Shown here piece by piece: positions 44,897 through 53,699 of a DNA stretch of 64,000 bases. The notes below the pieces were generated by a model that saw only the letters and a program-made list of their open reading frames with translations, made no database searches and was not told the origin of the DNA. The DNA is taken from the NCBI RefSeq assembly GCF_002873395.1, contig NZ_MCUV01000011.1, positions 1 to 64,000 on the forward strand, given 5' to 3'. Every line of letters begins with the position of its first letter. The stretch's first letter is position 1. This DNA is from Vibrio sp. 10N.286.49.B3 (GTDB lineage Bacteria > Pseudomonadota > Gammaproteobacteria > Enterobacterales > Vibrionaceae). Made by a program: the position numbers and the translations under genes.

Positions 44897-46392
44897 TATG
44901 CGACCTCCGAGTCATCTTTCTTGTACTCGACGAACACATCTTTGCCTAAGTGACAATCTGGACAAAGGAAGTAATCTGGAACATCACTCCACGCAGTACC
45001 TGGATCAACGCCTTGATTTGGCTCACCAACTTCAGGGTCATACACCCAGTTACACACGGTGCATATCATGCATTGGCAATCTGCTGAGTGGCTTTTAGTG
45101 TCGGTGTGAGTGTCCACTGGCGTAACCGTTGCAACAGATTCAGTGGTGACTGGTTTTGGCTCTGCGAACGCGATTTCAGGAGTAGTACTGTTACTCGCTA
45201 GTGCCCACTGTTTGGCAATTTGTCGTCCGTGCTCTCGGCACTCGCGCATCGCTTTACCATCTGGACGCCACTTAGTTTTTAGACTCACTGCTGTTTCAAA
45301 ACCTGCATCCGTTAAACGCGCATGAATACGGTCTACCGCGCCACCGTTCCAACCATAACTACCAAATGCCGCCGCTTTTTTGTGTTTAAAACGAAGACCG
45401 GTGATCTCTTCAAGCATGCCCGCTATTTTAGGCATCATCACGTTATTCATGGTTGATGAACCGACGAAAACCCCTTTTGAACGAAACACACTAGACAGGA
45501 TGTCATTCTTGTCTTGCTTTGAAACGTTGAACACTTTTACTGCAACTTTCGGATCAACATCGTGAATACCTTGAGCAATCGCATCCGCCATCATTCGAGT
45601 GTTGTTAGACATAGTGTCATAGAAAATAGTAATGCGGTCTTCTTGGTAATTGTCTGCCCACTCTAAATATTGATGGATAATTTGAGCCGGATTATCACGC
45701 CATACAATGCCATGTGACGTAGCAATCATATCCACGGGAACGTTGAAACTCAGCACTTCTTTAATCTTTGCGGTAACCAAACTGCTGAATGGCGTCAGGA
45801 TGTTTGAGTAGTAACGTAAACACTGATCCATCAATTCAGTTTGATCGACTTCATCATTAAACAGGCGTTCGTCACAGTAGTGCTGACCAAAAGCATCGTT
45901 ACTGAACAGCACCGCGTCACCAGTAAGGTAAGTCATCATGCTGTCTGGCCAGTGCAGCATTGGCGCTTCAATAAAGATCAACTGTTTGCCGTTACCAATA
46001 TCCATCGTATCGCCTGTTTTGACTGTTTGGAAGTTCCATTCAGGGTGATGATGATGACCGACAATCGAATCAATCGCCGCTTCAGTACAATAGATTGGTG
46101 TGTTTGGAATTTTTTCCATCAATGCAGAAAGCGCACCTGAATGGTCTTCTTCAGCATGGTTGATAACGATGAAATCAATTTGGTTTAAATCAATTTCCAT
46201 CTCTAGGTTTTGAAGGAATTGATAACTGAAACGATGATCGACAGTATCAATCAAGACGGTTTTTTCTTCACGTATTAGGTAACTGTTATAACTCGTACCC
46301 TTAGTCATTTTGTATTCTGTGCCATGGAAGTCTTGCACTTCCCAATCACGTTGGCCAACCCAATGAATGTTGTTTTTAACAAGAATAGTCAT
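44896..46392 (-). CDS. norV: anaerobic nitric oxide reductase flavorubredoxin
   Basis: A 498-residue flavodiiron protein. The metallo-beta-lactamase domain (about 1-250) has the diiron ligands in [10 protein letters not shown] and MLHWPDSM. A flavodoxin domain follows ([23 protein letters not shown], about 254-395). The C-terminal rubredoxin has two CxxC knuckles ([22 protein letters not shown] and CPDC). It reduces NO to N2O under anoxia. It is preceded by a sigma-54 promoter and three NorR-type sites, and lies downstream of norR on the same strand. Confidence 0.96.
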   Translation of the reverse strand: MTILVKNNIHWVGQRDWEVQDFHGTEYKMTKGTSYNSYLIREEKTVLIDTVDHRFSYQFLQNLEMEIDLNQIDFIVINHAEEDHSGALSALMEKIPNTPIYCTEAAIDSIVGHHHHPEWNFQTVKTGDTMDIGNGKQLIFIEAPMLHWPDSMMTYLTGDAVLFSNDAFGQHYCDERLFNDEVDQTELMDQCLRYYSNILTPFSSLVTAKIKEVLSFNVPVDMIATSHGIVWRDNPAQIIHQYLEWADNYQEDRITIFYDTMSNNTRMMADAIAQGIHDVDPKVAVKVFNVSKQDKNDILSSVFRSKGVFVGSSTMNNVMMPKIAGMLEEITGLRFKHKKAAAFGSYGWNGGAVDRIHARLTDAGFETAVSLKTKWRPDGKAMRECREHGRQIAKQWALASNSTTPEIAFAEPKPVTTESVATVTPVDTHTDTKSHSADCQCMICTVCNWVYDPEVGEPNQGVDPGTAWSDVPDYFLCPDCHLGKDVFVEYKKDDSEVA

Positions 46393-46433
46393 TTGTCTTA
46401 CCTTAAAAAATATATAAATTCTGGCTTAGTAAG

Positions 46434-46450
46434 AGCACATAGCGTGCCAG
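46434..46450 (-). promoter_or_regulatory. sigma-54 promoter of norVW
   Basis: Minus-strand CTGGCACGCTATGTGCT has the -24 element TGGCAC and the -12 GC with the exact GG-N10-GC spacing. It lies about 40 bases upstream of the norV start and downstream of three NorR-type sites, as required for NorR activation. Confidence 0.85.
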
Positions 46451-46500
46451 AAAATATATTTATTATAAAACAATGACTTATTTCAGATGAAACAGATTAC

Positions 46501-46559
46501 TTATCCTAATGATAATAATGAATTCGTTATCAATAGGATAATTGTTATCTTAATGATAA
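46501..46559. promoter_or_regulatory. three NorR-type enhancer sites upstream of norV
   Basis: TTATC-N5-GATAA occurs three times: 46501-46515, 46527-46541 and 46545-46559. NorR is known to bind three sites upstream of norVW. The last copy ends only 2 bases from the norR stop codon. Confidence 0.75.
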
Positions 46560-46561
46560 TG

Positions 46562-48115
46562 CTATTTTAATGCCAAACGCTTCAGAAGCCGGTGCAAGTT
46601 CGCTGGAAAAATACCGAGTTGTTTTGCAGTCGTAGATAACTTCTCACCATTCTCTTGGTACGCTTTCTCTACAAACTGAAGCTTAAACTCTTCCGTCGCC
46701 TCTTTAAGAGTCAGGGTCTTAATATGCCCTTGGTTAGAAATAAACTCAGGCAATGCTGAATGAGGTCTAAGTTCCGCAATGTCTTCAGTGGATACAGTGA
46801 AGTGAAAGTGACGTGGTTGTAGAGTCAAGTGAACCTGATTGCTTTCTGCTTTTGCAATCACCGCCGCTCGATTAATAGCATGTTCAAGTTCTCGTACATT
46901 CCCCTCCCATTGATGCCCAATCAGTAACGGGTGAACCTCACGACTTAACTGGATACTAGCAACGTTGAGTTTGTGCTGGCAACGTTCTAAAAAAAAGCCG
47001 GCCAACAAAACCACATCCTTTTCACGCTCTCTGAGTGGAGGGACAAAAATCGGAAAGACACTCAAACGATGGTACAGATCGGTTCTGAATCGTTCAGCTT
47101 TAACCTCTTCGTGCAAAATCCGGTTGGTAGCGGCAACAATACGAACGTCAACTTTTATATTGCGATCATCACCCACGCGTTGAATATCACCATATTGTAA
47201 GGCCCGCAACAACTTGGCTTGCAAGGCCAGTGACAATTCACCAACTTCATCTAGAAATAGCGTGCCCTTATTTGCCATTTCAAATTTGCCCTTGCGATTG
47301 CTGATTGCACCAGTAAATGCACCTTTAACGTGACCAAATAGCTCACTTTCAGCGACTGACTCAGGTAGTGCAGCACAGTTAAGGTAAACAAATGGTTCTT
47401 GATTTCGATGTGACTGAAGATAAATACTCTGCGCCACTAACTCTTTACCTACTCCAGTTTCACCCGTTACCAGTACCGAGAGATCGGTTTGCGCCACCGC
47501 TTGAATATGCTGTTTCAGTTCTAACATGCTAGGTGAGTTACCGATAATTTCATGCTTATCACTAGAAAGACGTTTAGGTTGCACACCTTGATTGTTCACT
47601 TCACTGCCTTTCTCAAGCTTCTCCATCAGTAAAGCGGTATGCAGACTACTGGCTGCTATCGCTGATATTAACCTTAAGTTGTCATCATCAAAGTGGTCGA
47701 ATTGCTCAGGGTCAAAGGCATCGATCGTGATAGCACCAATCAGTCGCTCGTCATACAGTAAAGGCAAACCAATGCAGGCATGCACTTCAAGATTTCCTTC
47801 ATGATTTGGGATTAACCCATCGTAGGGATCCGCCAAGTCACTGGTGGTAGGAAAACGCACCACATCCCCTGCTCGTGCAATAGCTTCAAACCTTGGGTGT
47901 TGTTCAATCGCAAAGCGGCGACCCAATACATCTTCGCTCAGACCATTGATAGCAAGTGGAATGAAATTCTGTTCTTTATAAAGTAATAGTGCTGATGCAT
48001 CACATTTGAGCATCGATCTTATCGTAGAAAGTAGCCGTTCAAAACGATCTTGCTCTGAAATGCCAGACGTCATGTCTAAGGCCACTTGTAACCATGGGTT
48101 GTGAGGGAGTATCAA
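46562..48115 (-). CDS. norR: NO-responsive sigma-54 activator NorR
   Basis: A 517-residue three-domain activator. A GAF domain (about 20-180) should hold the NO-sensing mononuclear iron. An AAA+ domain (about 190-420) has Walker [12 protein letters not shown], the sigma-54-contacting loop GAFTGA and Walker [13 protein letters not shown] Fis-type helix-turn-helix ends the protein ([21 protein letters not shown]). It senses NO and activates norVW. Here it is codirectional with and directly upstream of norV, unlike the divergent E. coli order, and carries its own triplet of sites upstream. Confidence 0.95.
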   Translation of the reverse strand: MILPHNPWLQVALDMTSGISEQDRFERLLSTIRSMLKCDASALLLYKEQNFIPLAINGLSEDVLGRRFAIEQHPRFEAIARAGDVVRFPTTSDLADPYDGLIPNHEGNLEVHACIGLPLLYDERLIGAITIDAFDPEQFDHFDDDNLRLISAIAASSLHTALLMEKLEKGSEVNNQGVQPKRLSSDKHEIIGNSPSMLELKQHIQAVAQTDLSVLVTGETGVGKELVAQSIYLQSHRNQEPFVYLNCAALPESVAESELFGHVKGAFTGAISNRKGKFEMANKGTLFLDEVGELSLALQAKLLRALQYGDIQRVGDDRNIKVDVRIVAATNRILHEEVKAERFRTDLYHRLSVFPIFVPPLREREKDVVLLAGFFLERCQHKLNVASIQLSREVHPLLIGHQWEGNVRELEHAINRAAVIAKAESNQVHLTLQPRHFHFTVSTEDIAELRPHSALPEFISNQGHIKTLTLKEATEEFKLQFVEKAYQENGEKLSTTAKQLGIFPANLHRLLKRLALK

Positions 48116-48141
48116 AGTAAGCTCCTTAATTGAATATTTCT

Positions 48142-48200
48142 TTATCTTAATGATAATCCACTTATCAGAAAGATATAAAAATAGTTTATCAATTAGATAA
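48142..48200. promoter_or_regulatory. three NorR-type sites upstream of norR
   Basis: The motif TTATC-N5-GATAA recurs at 48142-48156, 48162-48176 (second arm GATAT) and 48186-48200. These sites face both norR and the small plus-strand gene at 48387, so NorR may regulate itself and that gene. Confidence 0.7.
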
Positions 48201-48251
48201 AACTCAACCCAAACAAAAACATAAGCAACTGTAACTAAAGTGATAATAATC

Positions 48252-48268
48252 TTGGCATAAAAACTGTA
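48252..48268 (+). promoter_or_regulatory. sigma-54-like promoter facing the small gene
   Basis: TTGGCATAAAAACTGTA carries a good -24 element and 10-base spacing, but GT instead of GC at -12. It lies about 50 bases beyond the NorR-type triplet and 118 bases before the ATG at 48387. Confidence 0.4.
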
Positions 48269-48386
48269 ATAGACCGAGTAATCATTGAGAAAATTGTTCT
48301 AGTGAATGCAACTCGCACTCATGCAGAGCAACGCTATTCAAATAATATTGAAGCATTCAAAATCAAATTTAGTGAGAGGTTTATTT

Positions 48387-48599
48387 ATGTACCAGTTGTT
48401 TCTCGAGAATCGATCAGCGGAGCTCTGTCAGGAAGAATTCCAACATTGCTGTAATGCGGCACATTATTTAAAGCTGCAGGATAATCATTCAATTCGCCCA
48501 TTGCGGCATATTCTGCAACACGCATCTTTTATTTGTAGCGCAATCCCAAGGTGGTTAGAGAAACGAGCGAAAGGTCAAAAAATGTTTAACACAAAGTAG
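48387..48599 (+). CDS. small Cys/His-containing protein, possible NorR-regulon member
   Basis: A 70-residue protein beginning MYQLFLENRSAELCQEEFQH, with Cys14, a CC pair at 21-22 and another Cys near 50, plus several His. I recognise no family. GAGG precedes the ATG by about 9 bases, better than for the upstream in-frame ATG at 48306. It diverges from norR across DNA with three NorR-type sites and a sigma-54-like element, so it may be induced by NO. Function is unknown; the Cys/His content could suit a metal or NO-related role. Confidence 0.55.
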   Translation: MYQLFLENRSAELCQEEFQHCCNAAHYLKLQDNHSIRPLRHILQHASFICSAIPRWLEKRAKGQKMFNTK

Positions 48600-48626
48600 T
48601 GAACCTCACTCATGGCTCAAAATGAT

Positions 48627-48650
48627 GGACAGGGGAAAATACCCCCTGCC
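48627..48650 (-). terminator. stem-loop after the royal-jelly-like gene
   Basis: GGACAGGGG and CCCCCTGCC form a 9-bp stem with one mismatch, between convergent genes. On the minus strand it is followed by ATCATTTT, a weak T-tract. Confidence 0.5.
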
Positions 48651-48660
48651 ATCAAGATCA

Positions 48661-49743
48661 TTAATTAAGTTTGATTCGAAGCACATGATATGGCTTAGTT
48701 GACCCTTCTTCGCCTTCGTTGAAAGCTGGGTGAAAGTGCAGAGAATTCTGTGTGACGTATAAGTAATCGCCCTGGATAGAGAAACCATCAGCCCATGACA
48801 ATAACTTGTCATCTTGTGCAAAGATTTTGTAGCCGTCTTTATTCACCACACCAACAGCATTTTTCTCAATATCACCGACATAGATATCACCGTTATCAGC
48901 GATAATCATGCCATCACTTGGGCGTTTTTCACTGAAAAATTCAATCTGCTGGGCCAATGCATCTTCACTCAACGCTGTGTTAGCAAGAGCAGCGGCAGGA
49001 ATACGGTAGATAGCACTACCATTCACTGTGCCAAAATATAGCCATTCATTTTTGGCATCAATGGTGATTGGATTCAGGCCAAGATAAAGCGCATCAACGC
49101 TACCATCTTCACGCTTTGTCGCCATACGTGAGTTATCAATCACAACTTCATGCGCAGGTGAAAGCAGTGCTTTATTTGATTGCAATACGCGGCGAGATTT
49201 ACCGGTATTTAAATCGACAACAACAAAGGCAGGCGCAGGTTCACCATATAGATTACCTAAACTCGTATCGGCAATGTACATCTGGTTACGCTGTGTATCT
49301 AATGCAAAATCCTGTAAAAAAGAGTTACCGACCTGTACGTCTTTTCCAATTTCAATACGTTTAAATAGCTTATCGTTAACGGTATCCCATGCAAGAATTT
49401 GGGTTGGTGACGTTTCACTGCCCATATCTAACACCCAAACAACACCATCATCGGTACTATCAATACCAATTACTGAAGCCAAACCAACTTCGCCTTTATC
49501 TGGACCATCAGCCCAGTCTTGGGTTGGAAATGCTTTGGTTGAACCATCCTTCATCAATTCAACAACACGAAGTTCAGGTGCATCAAGAGGTTGCATCGAA
49601 AGAAAAGTACGCCCCTGCTTCGTTACTGTAATGTTGCCTGGTCGTGTGCCATCGAGCTTGGCAACCACTTCGATATCAGCGGCTTGCGCTGTGTTAACTA
49701 TCATCGCAGTCGCAAGTGTTAGTAAGATTTTGATATTTTTCAT
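48661..49743 (-). CDS. major royal jelly/yellow-family beta-propeller protein
   Basis: A 360-residue exported protein with a signal peptide (ILLTLATAMIVNTAQA, cleavage near residue 22) and a six-bladed propeller-like repeat: VIGIDSTDDGVVWVLDMG, DTQRNQMYIADTSLG, PITIDAKNEWLYFGTVNG, SDGMIIADNGDIYVGDI, LLSWADGFSIQGDYLYVTQN. These blade motifs match the MRJP/yellow family (PF03022), also called dopachrome-tautomerase-related proteins in bacteria. The true substrate is unknown. The start at 49743 follows GAGG and begins the signal peptide. Confidence 0.8.
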   Translation of the reverse strand: MKNIKILLTLATAMIVNTAQAADIEVVAKLDGTRPGNITVTKQGRTFLSMQPLDAPELRVVELMKDGSTKAFPTQDWADGPDKGEVGLASVIGIDSTDDGVVWVLDMGSETSPTQILAWDTVNDKLFKRIEIGKDVQVGNSFLQDFALDTQRNQMYIADTSLGNLYGEPAPAFVVVDLNTGKSRRVLQSNKALLSPAHEVVIDNSRMATKREDGSVDALYLGLNPITIDAKNEWLYFGTVNGSAIYRIPAAALANTALSEDALAQQIEFFSEKRPSDGMIIADNGDIYVGDIEKNAVGVVNKDGYKIFAQDDKLLSWADGFSIQGDYLYVTQNSLHFHPAFNEGEEGSTKPYHVLRIKLN

Positions 49744-49824
49744 GTCGAGCCTCATTGGTATTCTTGATGCCCTAACTGTTGTAGTCAGGACATAGTGCTA
49801 TAACAAGCTGGTTTTATTTTGTCG

Positions 49825-50115
49825 TTACGCGATTTTATTCATTTCGTTGACCGTGAAGCTTGCGACAGAGCCTTCCGTTGCAGTCATGTAGTCTGCAAGA
49901 TGCTGGTTGCCCATATGAGCCTGCCAAAGTTCACGTGATACCCAGTTTTCATAAAAAGTAAAATGCGCTGGGTTTTCGTTGTCTTGATGAAGGTCATAGT
50001 TAATACAACCTTCTTCAGCGCGAGTAATGTCGATAAGCTTGAGTAGCTCGGCCTTCACTAATTCGATTTTGTCGTCATTGGCCATAATGTTTGCAACGAT
50101 AGTTAATGTAGTCAT
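49825..50115 (-). CDS. ABM-fold monooxygenase-like protein, copy 1
   Basis: A 96-residue antibiotic-biosynthesis-monooxygenase fold protein of the YgiN type. TLTIVANIMANDDKIELVKAEL, RAEEGCINYDLHQ and HFTFYENWVSRELWQAHM are the family blocks. Members act on quinones or lack a known reaction. It differs from the copy at 50333 at only four residues. AAAGGA precedes the ATG. A LysR-type palindrome lies upstream at 50287. Confidence 0.88.
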   Translation of the reverse strand: MTTLTIVANIMANDDKIELVKAELLKLIDITRAEEGCINYDLHQDNENPAHFTFYENWVSRELWQAHMGNQHLADYMTATEGSVASFTVNEMNKIA

Positions 50116-50286
50116 GTGATGTTCCTTTAAAAGTTTGATACCGAAATCGTCGATATTTAAAATGTCTGTAATGGTTTAGTTTTAAAGCAACCTGTCATGC
50201 CACGCTTGCCCACAGTGCCAGGCTAGTTGCCTACTAAATGTAGTTCAGCTACTACAATCAATTACTGAATAATATTTGAAAGGTTT

Positions 50287-50301
50287 TCAAATTTAATTTG
50301 A
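50287..50301. promoter_or_regulatory. shared palindrome upstream of ABM copy 1
   Basis: TCAAAT-TTA-ATTTGA is a perfect palindrome between the two ABM genes. Related sites occur at 50724-50751 and 53515-53537, so it is likely bound by the LysR protein encoded at 50851. Confidence 0.6.
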
Positions 50302-50332
50302 TAATTGATTATTTGAATGCTTTAGTTTTGAA

Positions 50333-50623
50333 TTAAGCGATTTTAGTCATTTCGTTGACCGTGAAGCTTGCGACAGCGCCTTCCGTTGCAGTCATGTAAT
50401 CCGCAAGATGCTGATTGCCCATATGAGCCTGCCAAAGTTCACGTGATACCCAGTTTTCATAAAAAGTAAAATGCGCTAAGTTTTCGTTATCTTGATGAAG
50501 GTCATAGTTGATGCAACCGTCTTCAGCGCGAGTAATGTCGATAAGCTTGAGTAGCTCGGCTTTCACCAGTTCAATTTTGTCGTCATTGGCCATGATGTTT
50601 GCAACGATAGTTAATGTAGTCAT
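50333..50623 (-). CDS. ABM-fold monooxygenase-like protein, copy 2
   Basis: A 96-residue tandem duplicate of the gene at 49825, with changes E to D, P to L, S to A and N to T. The DNA is also nearly identical over the coding region, so the duplication is recent or kept uniform by gene conversion. It diverges from the LysR gene at 50851 across a region with two overlapping palindromes, making it the likely primary target. AAAGGA lies before the ATG. Confidence 0.88.
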   Translation of the reverse strand: MTTLTIVANIMANDDKIELVKAELLKLIDITRAEDGCINYDLHQDNENLAHFTFYENWVSRELWQAHMGNQHLADYMTATEGAVASFTVNEMTKIA

Positions 50624-50723
50624 TAGAGTATCCTTTGTGTTGAGTCAGTGCAGTGCGTTGTAAGCTGCGTTGTTGGTATGGATGTATAATAGTGTTTATA
50701 TTGCTAACGAAAAACAGGCCATT

Positions 50724-50751
50724 ATTTGAATAATTATCAAATTTTAATTGA
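50724..50751. promoter_or_regulatory. overlapping palindromes between ABM copy 2 and LysR gene
   Basis: ATTTGA-N7-TCAAAT (50724-50742) is perfect and shares its right half with TCAAAT-TTT-AATTGA (50737-50751). The position between divergent starts fits a LysR binding region. Confidence 0.6.
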
Positions 50752-50850
50752 CAATTAACTTTCGATACTCCACTTGCTGCGATATGCTCTGATATAAAAT
50801 AGAGCCGCTATCATCGGTATCGGCAACACACACATTTAAAGGTAACCGTT

Positions 50851-51774
50851 ATGCTCTTAGAAGATTTGCAGGTCATTTTGAAAGTCGCAGAGTTTCGCAG
50901 TATTACTGCGGCCGCGACAAACCTTGATATGCGCACGGCAACGGCAAGTGCGGCAGTGAAACGTGTTGAGGCATCATTAGGGGCTGAGTTGTTTGTACGT
51001 ACGACTCGTCATTTACGCTTATCTTCTGCAGGAGAGCGTTATTTGCCCCAGTGTGAAGAGGCATTGCAGATGCTTGAAAAAGCCAAGATGAACATGCGTG
51101 AAGAGCTAGGGATTATTGATGGAGAGATCCGCATCGCCCTTTCGTCTGATTTGGGTCGAAATGTGGTCACATCTTGGCTTGATGAGTTTTTGTTAGACTA
51201 CCCAGACGTTTCACTTCGCTCTAGTATCAGTGACAGCAACATCGATTTTTATCGCGATTCTGTTGATGTGGCGCTGCGCTATGGCTCACCAACCGATGCG
51301 AGTATGTACGGTTTTAAGATTTGTGATGTACCAAGGCTGCTATGTGCCAGTCCTGAGTATTTAGCAAAGTACGGCACGCCATCCGAGCCAAATGATCTGC
51401 TTGAACATAATGCACTGTTTTACCAGTTACATGATATTTTGCAAAATGAGTGGTTGTTTAATGATGGAAAAGAAGACATTAAGGTAAAACTGAAAGGTAA
51501 CAGAGCATCTAATGATGGCGATCTTGTTCGGCGCTGGTGTGTCGCAGGAAAAGGAATAGCGATTAAATCTTGTCTTGATATGGCCGATGACTTGCTAACA
51601 GGGAAAGTGGTCAACCTAATGCCAGGCTATCAGCCAACATCCACAGAGCTTTGGTTAATCTGCCCAAGCCGACAATCTATTACACCGACTGTCCGCTTAT
51701 TAAGGGATATGTTCAGACAAAAGACCGAACAGGTTCTTATCCAAATGAAGCAGCAAGGGATTTTATTAGCTTAG
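50851..51774 (+). CDS. LysR-family transcriptional regulator
   Basis: A 307-residue regulator of the CrgA/DmlR-like LysR branch. The helix-turn-helix is VILKVAEFRSITAAATNLDMRTATASAAVKRVE, and the effector half contains DSVDVALRYGSPTDASMYGFKI. It diverges from the ABM gene pair. The palindrome TCAAAT-N3-ATTTGA recurs at three places within 3.5 kb, so it may control ABM copies 1 and 2, the TauE-like permease and the radical SAM gene. Confidence 0.9.
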   Translation: MLLEDLQVILKVAEFRSITAAATNLDMRTATASAAVKRVEASLGAELFVRTTRHLRLSSAGERYLPQCEEALQMLEKAKMNMREELGIIDGEIRIALSSDLGRNVVTSWLDEFLLDYPDVSLRSSISDSNIDFYRDSVDVALRYGSPTDASMYGFKICDVPRLLCASPEYLAKYGTPSEPNDLLEHNALFYQLHDILQNEWLFNDGKEDIKVKLKGNRASNDGDLVRRWCVAGKGIAIKSCLDMADDLLTGKVVNLMPGYQPTSTELWLICPSRQSITPTVRLLRDMFRQKTEQVLIQMKQQGILLA

Positions 51775-51835
51775 TTATTGAGCTTGTGAGGGCGTGGCAG
51801 ATGCCTTGCCCTCATGCAAGCGATGCTGGCCCTAA

Positions 51836-52615
51836 TTACTGATGGTTGTTCAACCACTCACGGGTCACATCATCAACCGCTAATCCTGCTCGGCAAACCT
51901 TATAATCCAACTCTGCGATGATTTCATTTGAAAACCGCAATTGATCAAGTTGTGCCAATTGTGCTTGGGTAAATGCAATTGATCTGTCTTGTCGAAGTAA
52001 TAATACAGCGCGATCAACAATACCCAATAATCCTTTCGGATCTTTTAATTCACGGATAGTGAATTGATGGTGTAAGAACTGTGGTTTCCACAATGGTACG
52101 ATAACCCATTCATTATTTTCCACCGCACGTTCATAGGCACTAAAGCAATCCTCTTCTGTACCAGAGTGAAAATGATAACCCACATCATTTAATCCATACT
52201 GATCCATCATCTCAATTGAGAATCGGGTAATGCCAGCACCTGGATTAATACCTTGAATGTGTTTGTTGGTGCGCTCAACGACCTCTGGTTTTAATAGGTC
52301 ACTGATTTGTGAAACAGCCTCTTCAGGGACATAATCGGGTACCCCCCATAGAGCGTAAGGCTTATAGTGCAGACCTAACTCTAACAAAGGCTCTACCGTT
52401 TCAACATCGGATTTATAGATACCATGGCTTGACGGTAGCCAGGCCGAAGAGAGCATATCGATTCGACCCGATTTTAGATTTTGGAAATTTTCTTGATGTG
52501 GTGCGTAAAAGCGCTCCACCTGAAAACCCATGTCAGTTAAGACATGACTGATTATGGATGCTGTAACGCGATGAAAAGATAAATCGGTAACACCGAGATT
52601 GATAATGTTAGACAT
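51836..52615 (-). CDS. OpuAC-type glycine betaine binding domain protein without signal peptide
   Basis: A 259-residue protein with the fold of betaine/choline substrate-binding proteins (PF04069): NLGVTDLSFHRVTASIISHVLTDMGF, IDMLSSAWLPSSH, EWVIVPLWKPQFLHHQFTIREL. The N-terminus begins directly with the domain; there is no signal peptide or lipobox, and no permease or ATPase gene adjoins it. It would stay in the cytosol, perhaps as a ligand carrier or sensor. It lies 44 bp downstream of the TauE-like permease gene on the same strand and probably shares its transcript. Confidence 0.8.
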   Translation of the reverse strand: MSNIINLGVTDLSFHRVTASIISHVLTDMGFQVERFYAPHQENFQNLKSGRIDMLSSAWLPSSHGIYKSDVETVEPLLELGLHYKPYALWGVPDYVPEEAVSQISDLLKPEVVERTNKHIQGINPGAGITRFSIEMMDQYGLNDVGYHFHSGTEEDCFSAYERAVENNEWVIVPLWKPQFLHHQFTIRELKDPKGLLGIVDRAVLLLRQDRSIAFTQAQLAQLDQLRFSNEIIAELDYKVCRAGLAVDDVTREWLNNHQ

Positions 52616-52659
52616 AATGTCGCCTTATAATAAAAGTAAAGTAGGTTTTAAAATCGCAT

Positions 52660-53400
52660 TTAAAATGCAGTGAGGCCGGAATAAAGCATTTTTGTTCCGG
52701 TAAAAAACAGAACGCTATAGCTTATCTTGTAAATCAACTCTTGAGAGATGATATTAACCATCCACACACCCGCTCTAACCCCTAAATACGCAATTGGTAC
52801 TAAAACCAATGAGGTCTTCAGGTTTTGCATATCTAACTGCCCCATATAGCTGTAAGGGATAAGCTTAATAAAATTAAGCACAGTGAAAAATACCACGCTG
52901 GTGCCGATTAATTGTTCTTTCGGCAGGTTTTTTGGCAGTAGATGCATACTTGCAGGCGGTCCTCCGGCATGGGCAATCGTACTGGAAAACCCAGACAGCA
53001 TGCTCAAGACATAGCCTTTTATCGGGTGGCTAAATTGAACCTGCTTTAACAAAAACTTTTGTGCTAAAAAGACCAACGCCAACCCTCCAATGATCAATTC
53101 AACAACCTGTGTCGGCAAACTACCCATAAAATAGGCCGCAGTCATTACCCCCAAAATAGCAAAAGGCATCATGCTTTTTAGCTCTGTGTAATTGCAATTT
53201 TTACGGTGGTAAAACAGCGCCATTAAATCCATACCACATAATAATGGTAATAAAATTGCTGCGGCTTGAACTGGCGATACGCTCATCGCCATCAAGGGGA
53301 CCGATAGCATCCCTAAAATACCGCCAATACCTCCCTTGCCCATGCCATAGAAAAAAACAGCGGGTATTGCTGCAACATAAAACCAAAAATCTGTGATCAT
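52660..53400 (-). CDS. TauE/SafE-family membrane permease
   Basis: A 246-residue membrane protein with about seven or eight helices. GKGGIGGILGMLSVPLMAMSVSPVQAAAILLPLLCGMDLMA and the second repeat GFSSTIAHAGGPPASMHLLPKNLPKEQLIGTS are typical TauE/SafE (DUF81) blocks. The family exports or imports small organic acids and sulfonates. It is the first gene of a minus-strand pair with the OpuAC-like protein and faces the shared palindrome at 53515. Confidence 0.88.
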   Translation of the reverse strand: MITDFWFYVAAIPAVFFYGMGKGGIGGILGMLSVPLMAMSVSPVQAAAILLPLLCGMDLMALFYHRKNCNYTELKSMMPFAILGVMTAAYFMGSLPTQVVELIIGGLALVFLAQKFLLKQVQFSHPIKGYVLSMLSGFSSTIAHAGGPPASMHLLPKNLPKEQLIGTSVVFFTVLNFIKLIPYSYMGQLDMQNLKTSLVLVPIAYLGVRAGVWMVNIISQELIYKISYSVLFFTGTKMLYSGLTAF

Positions 53401-53514
53401 GATGTGTAAACCAAATAAGTCGGATGTTAAAGCAGCTGATGGTGTGCCGCGCTATAGATATGGAACTAGAATAAGGCGAATATTTAAAACTAAAAACAGC
53501 CTATAAATTGATTT

Positions 53515-53537
53515 ATTATCAAATCAAATTTGATAAT
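53515..53537. promoter_or_regulatory. 10-bp-arm palindrome between TauE-like and radical SAM genes
   Basis: ATTATCAAAT-CAA-ATTTGATAAT is a perfect palindrome, the strongest copy of the motif also found at 50287 and 50724. It lies between the divergent starts at 53400 and 53700. Confidence 0.65.
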
Positions 53538-53699
53538 TTTTAAGTTTCAATATTGAGAGAAAATCAAATTACGATACGTGGTGACATATTCACAATTATC
53601 TATTTATTTTTGATAATAATTCAAAAGGAACGGCGTTTTTACTGTGTAATATTTGCAGTACTATGCCAGCTCAATTTCAATTTCATTGGATAAATAGCT

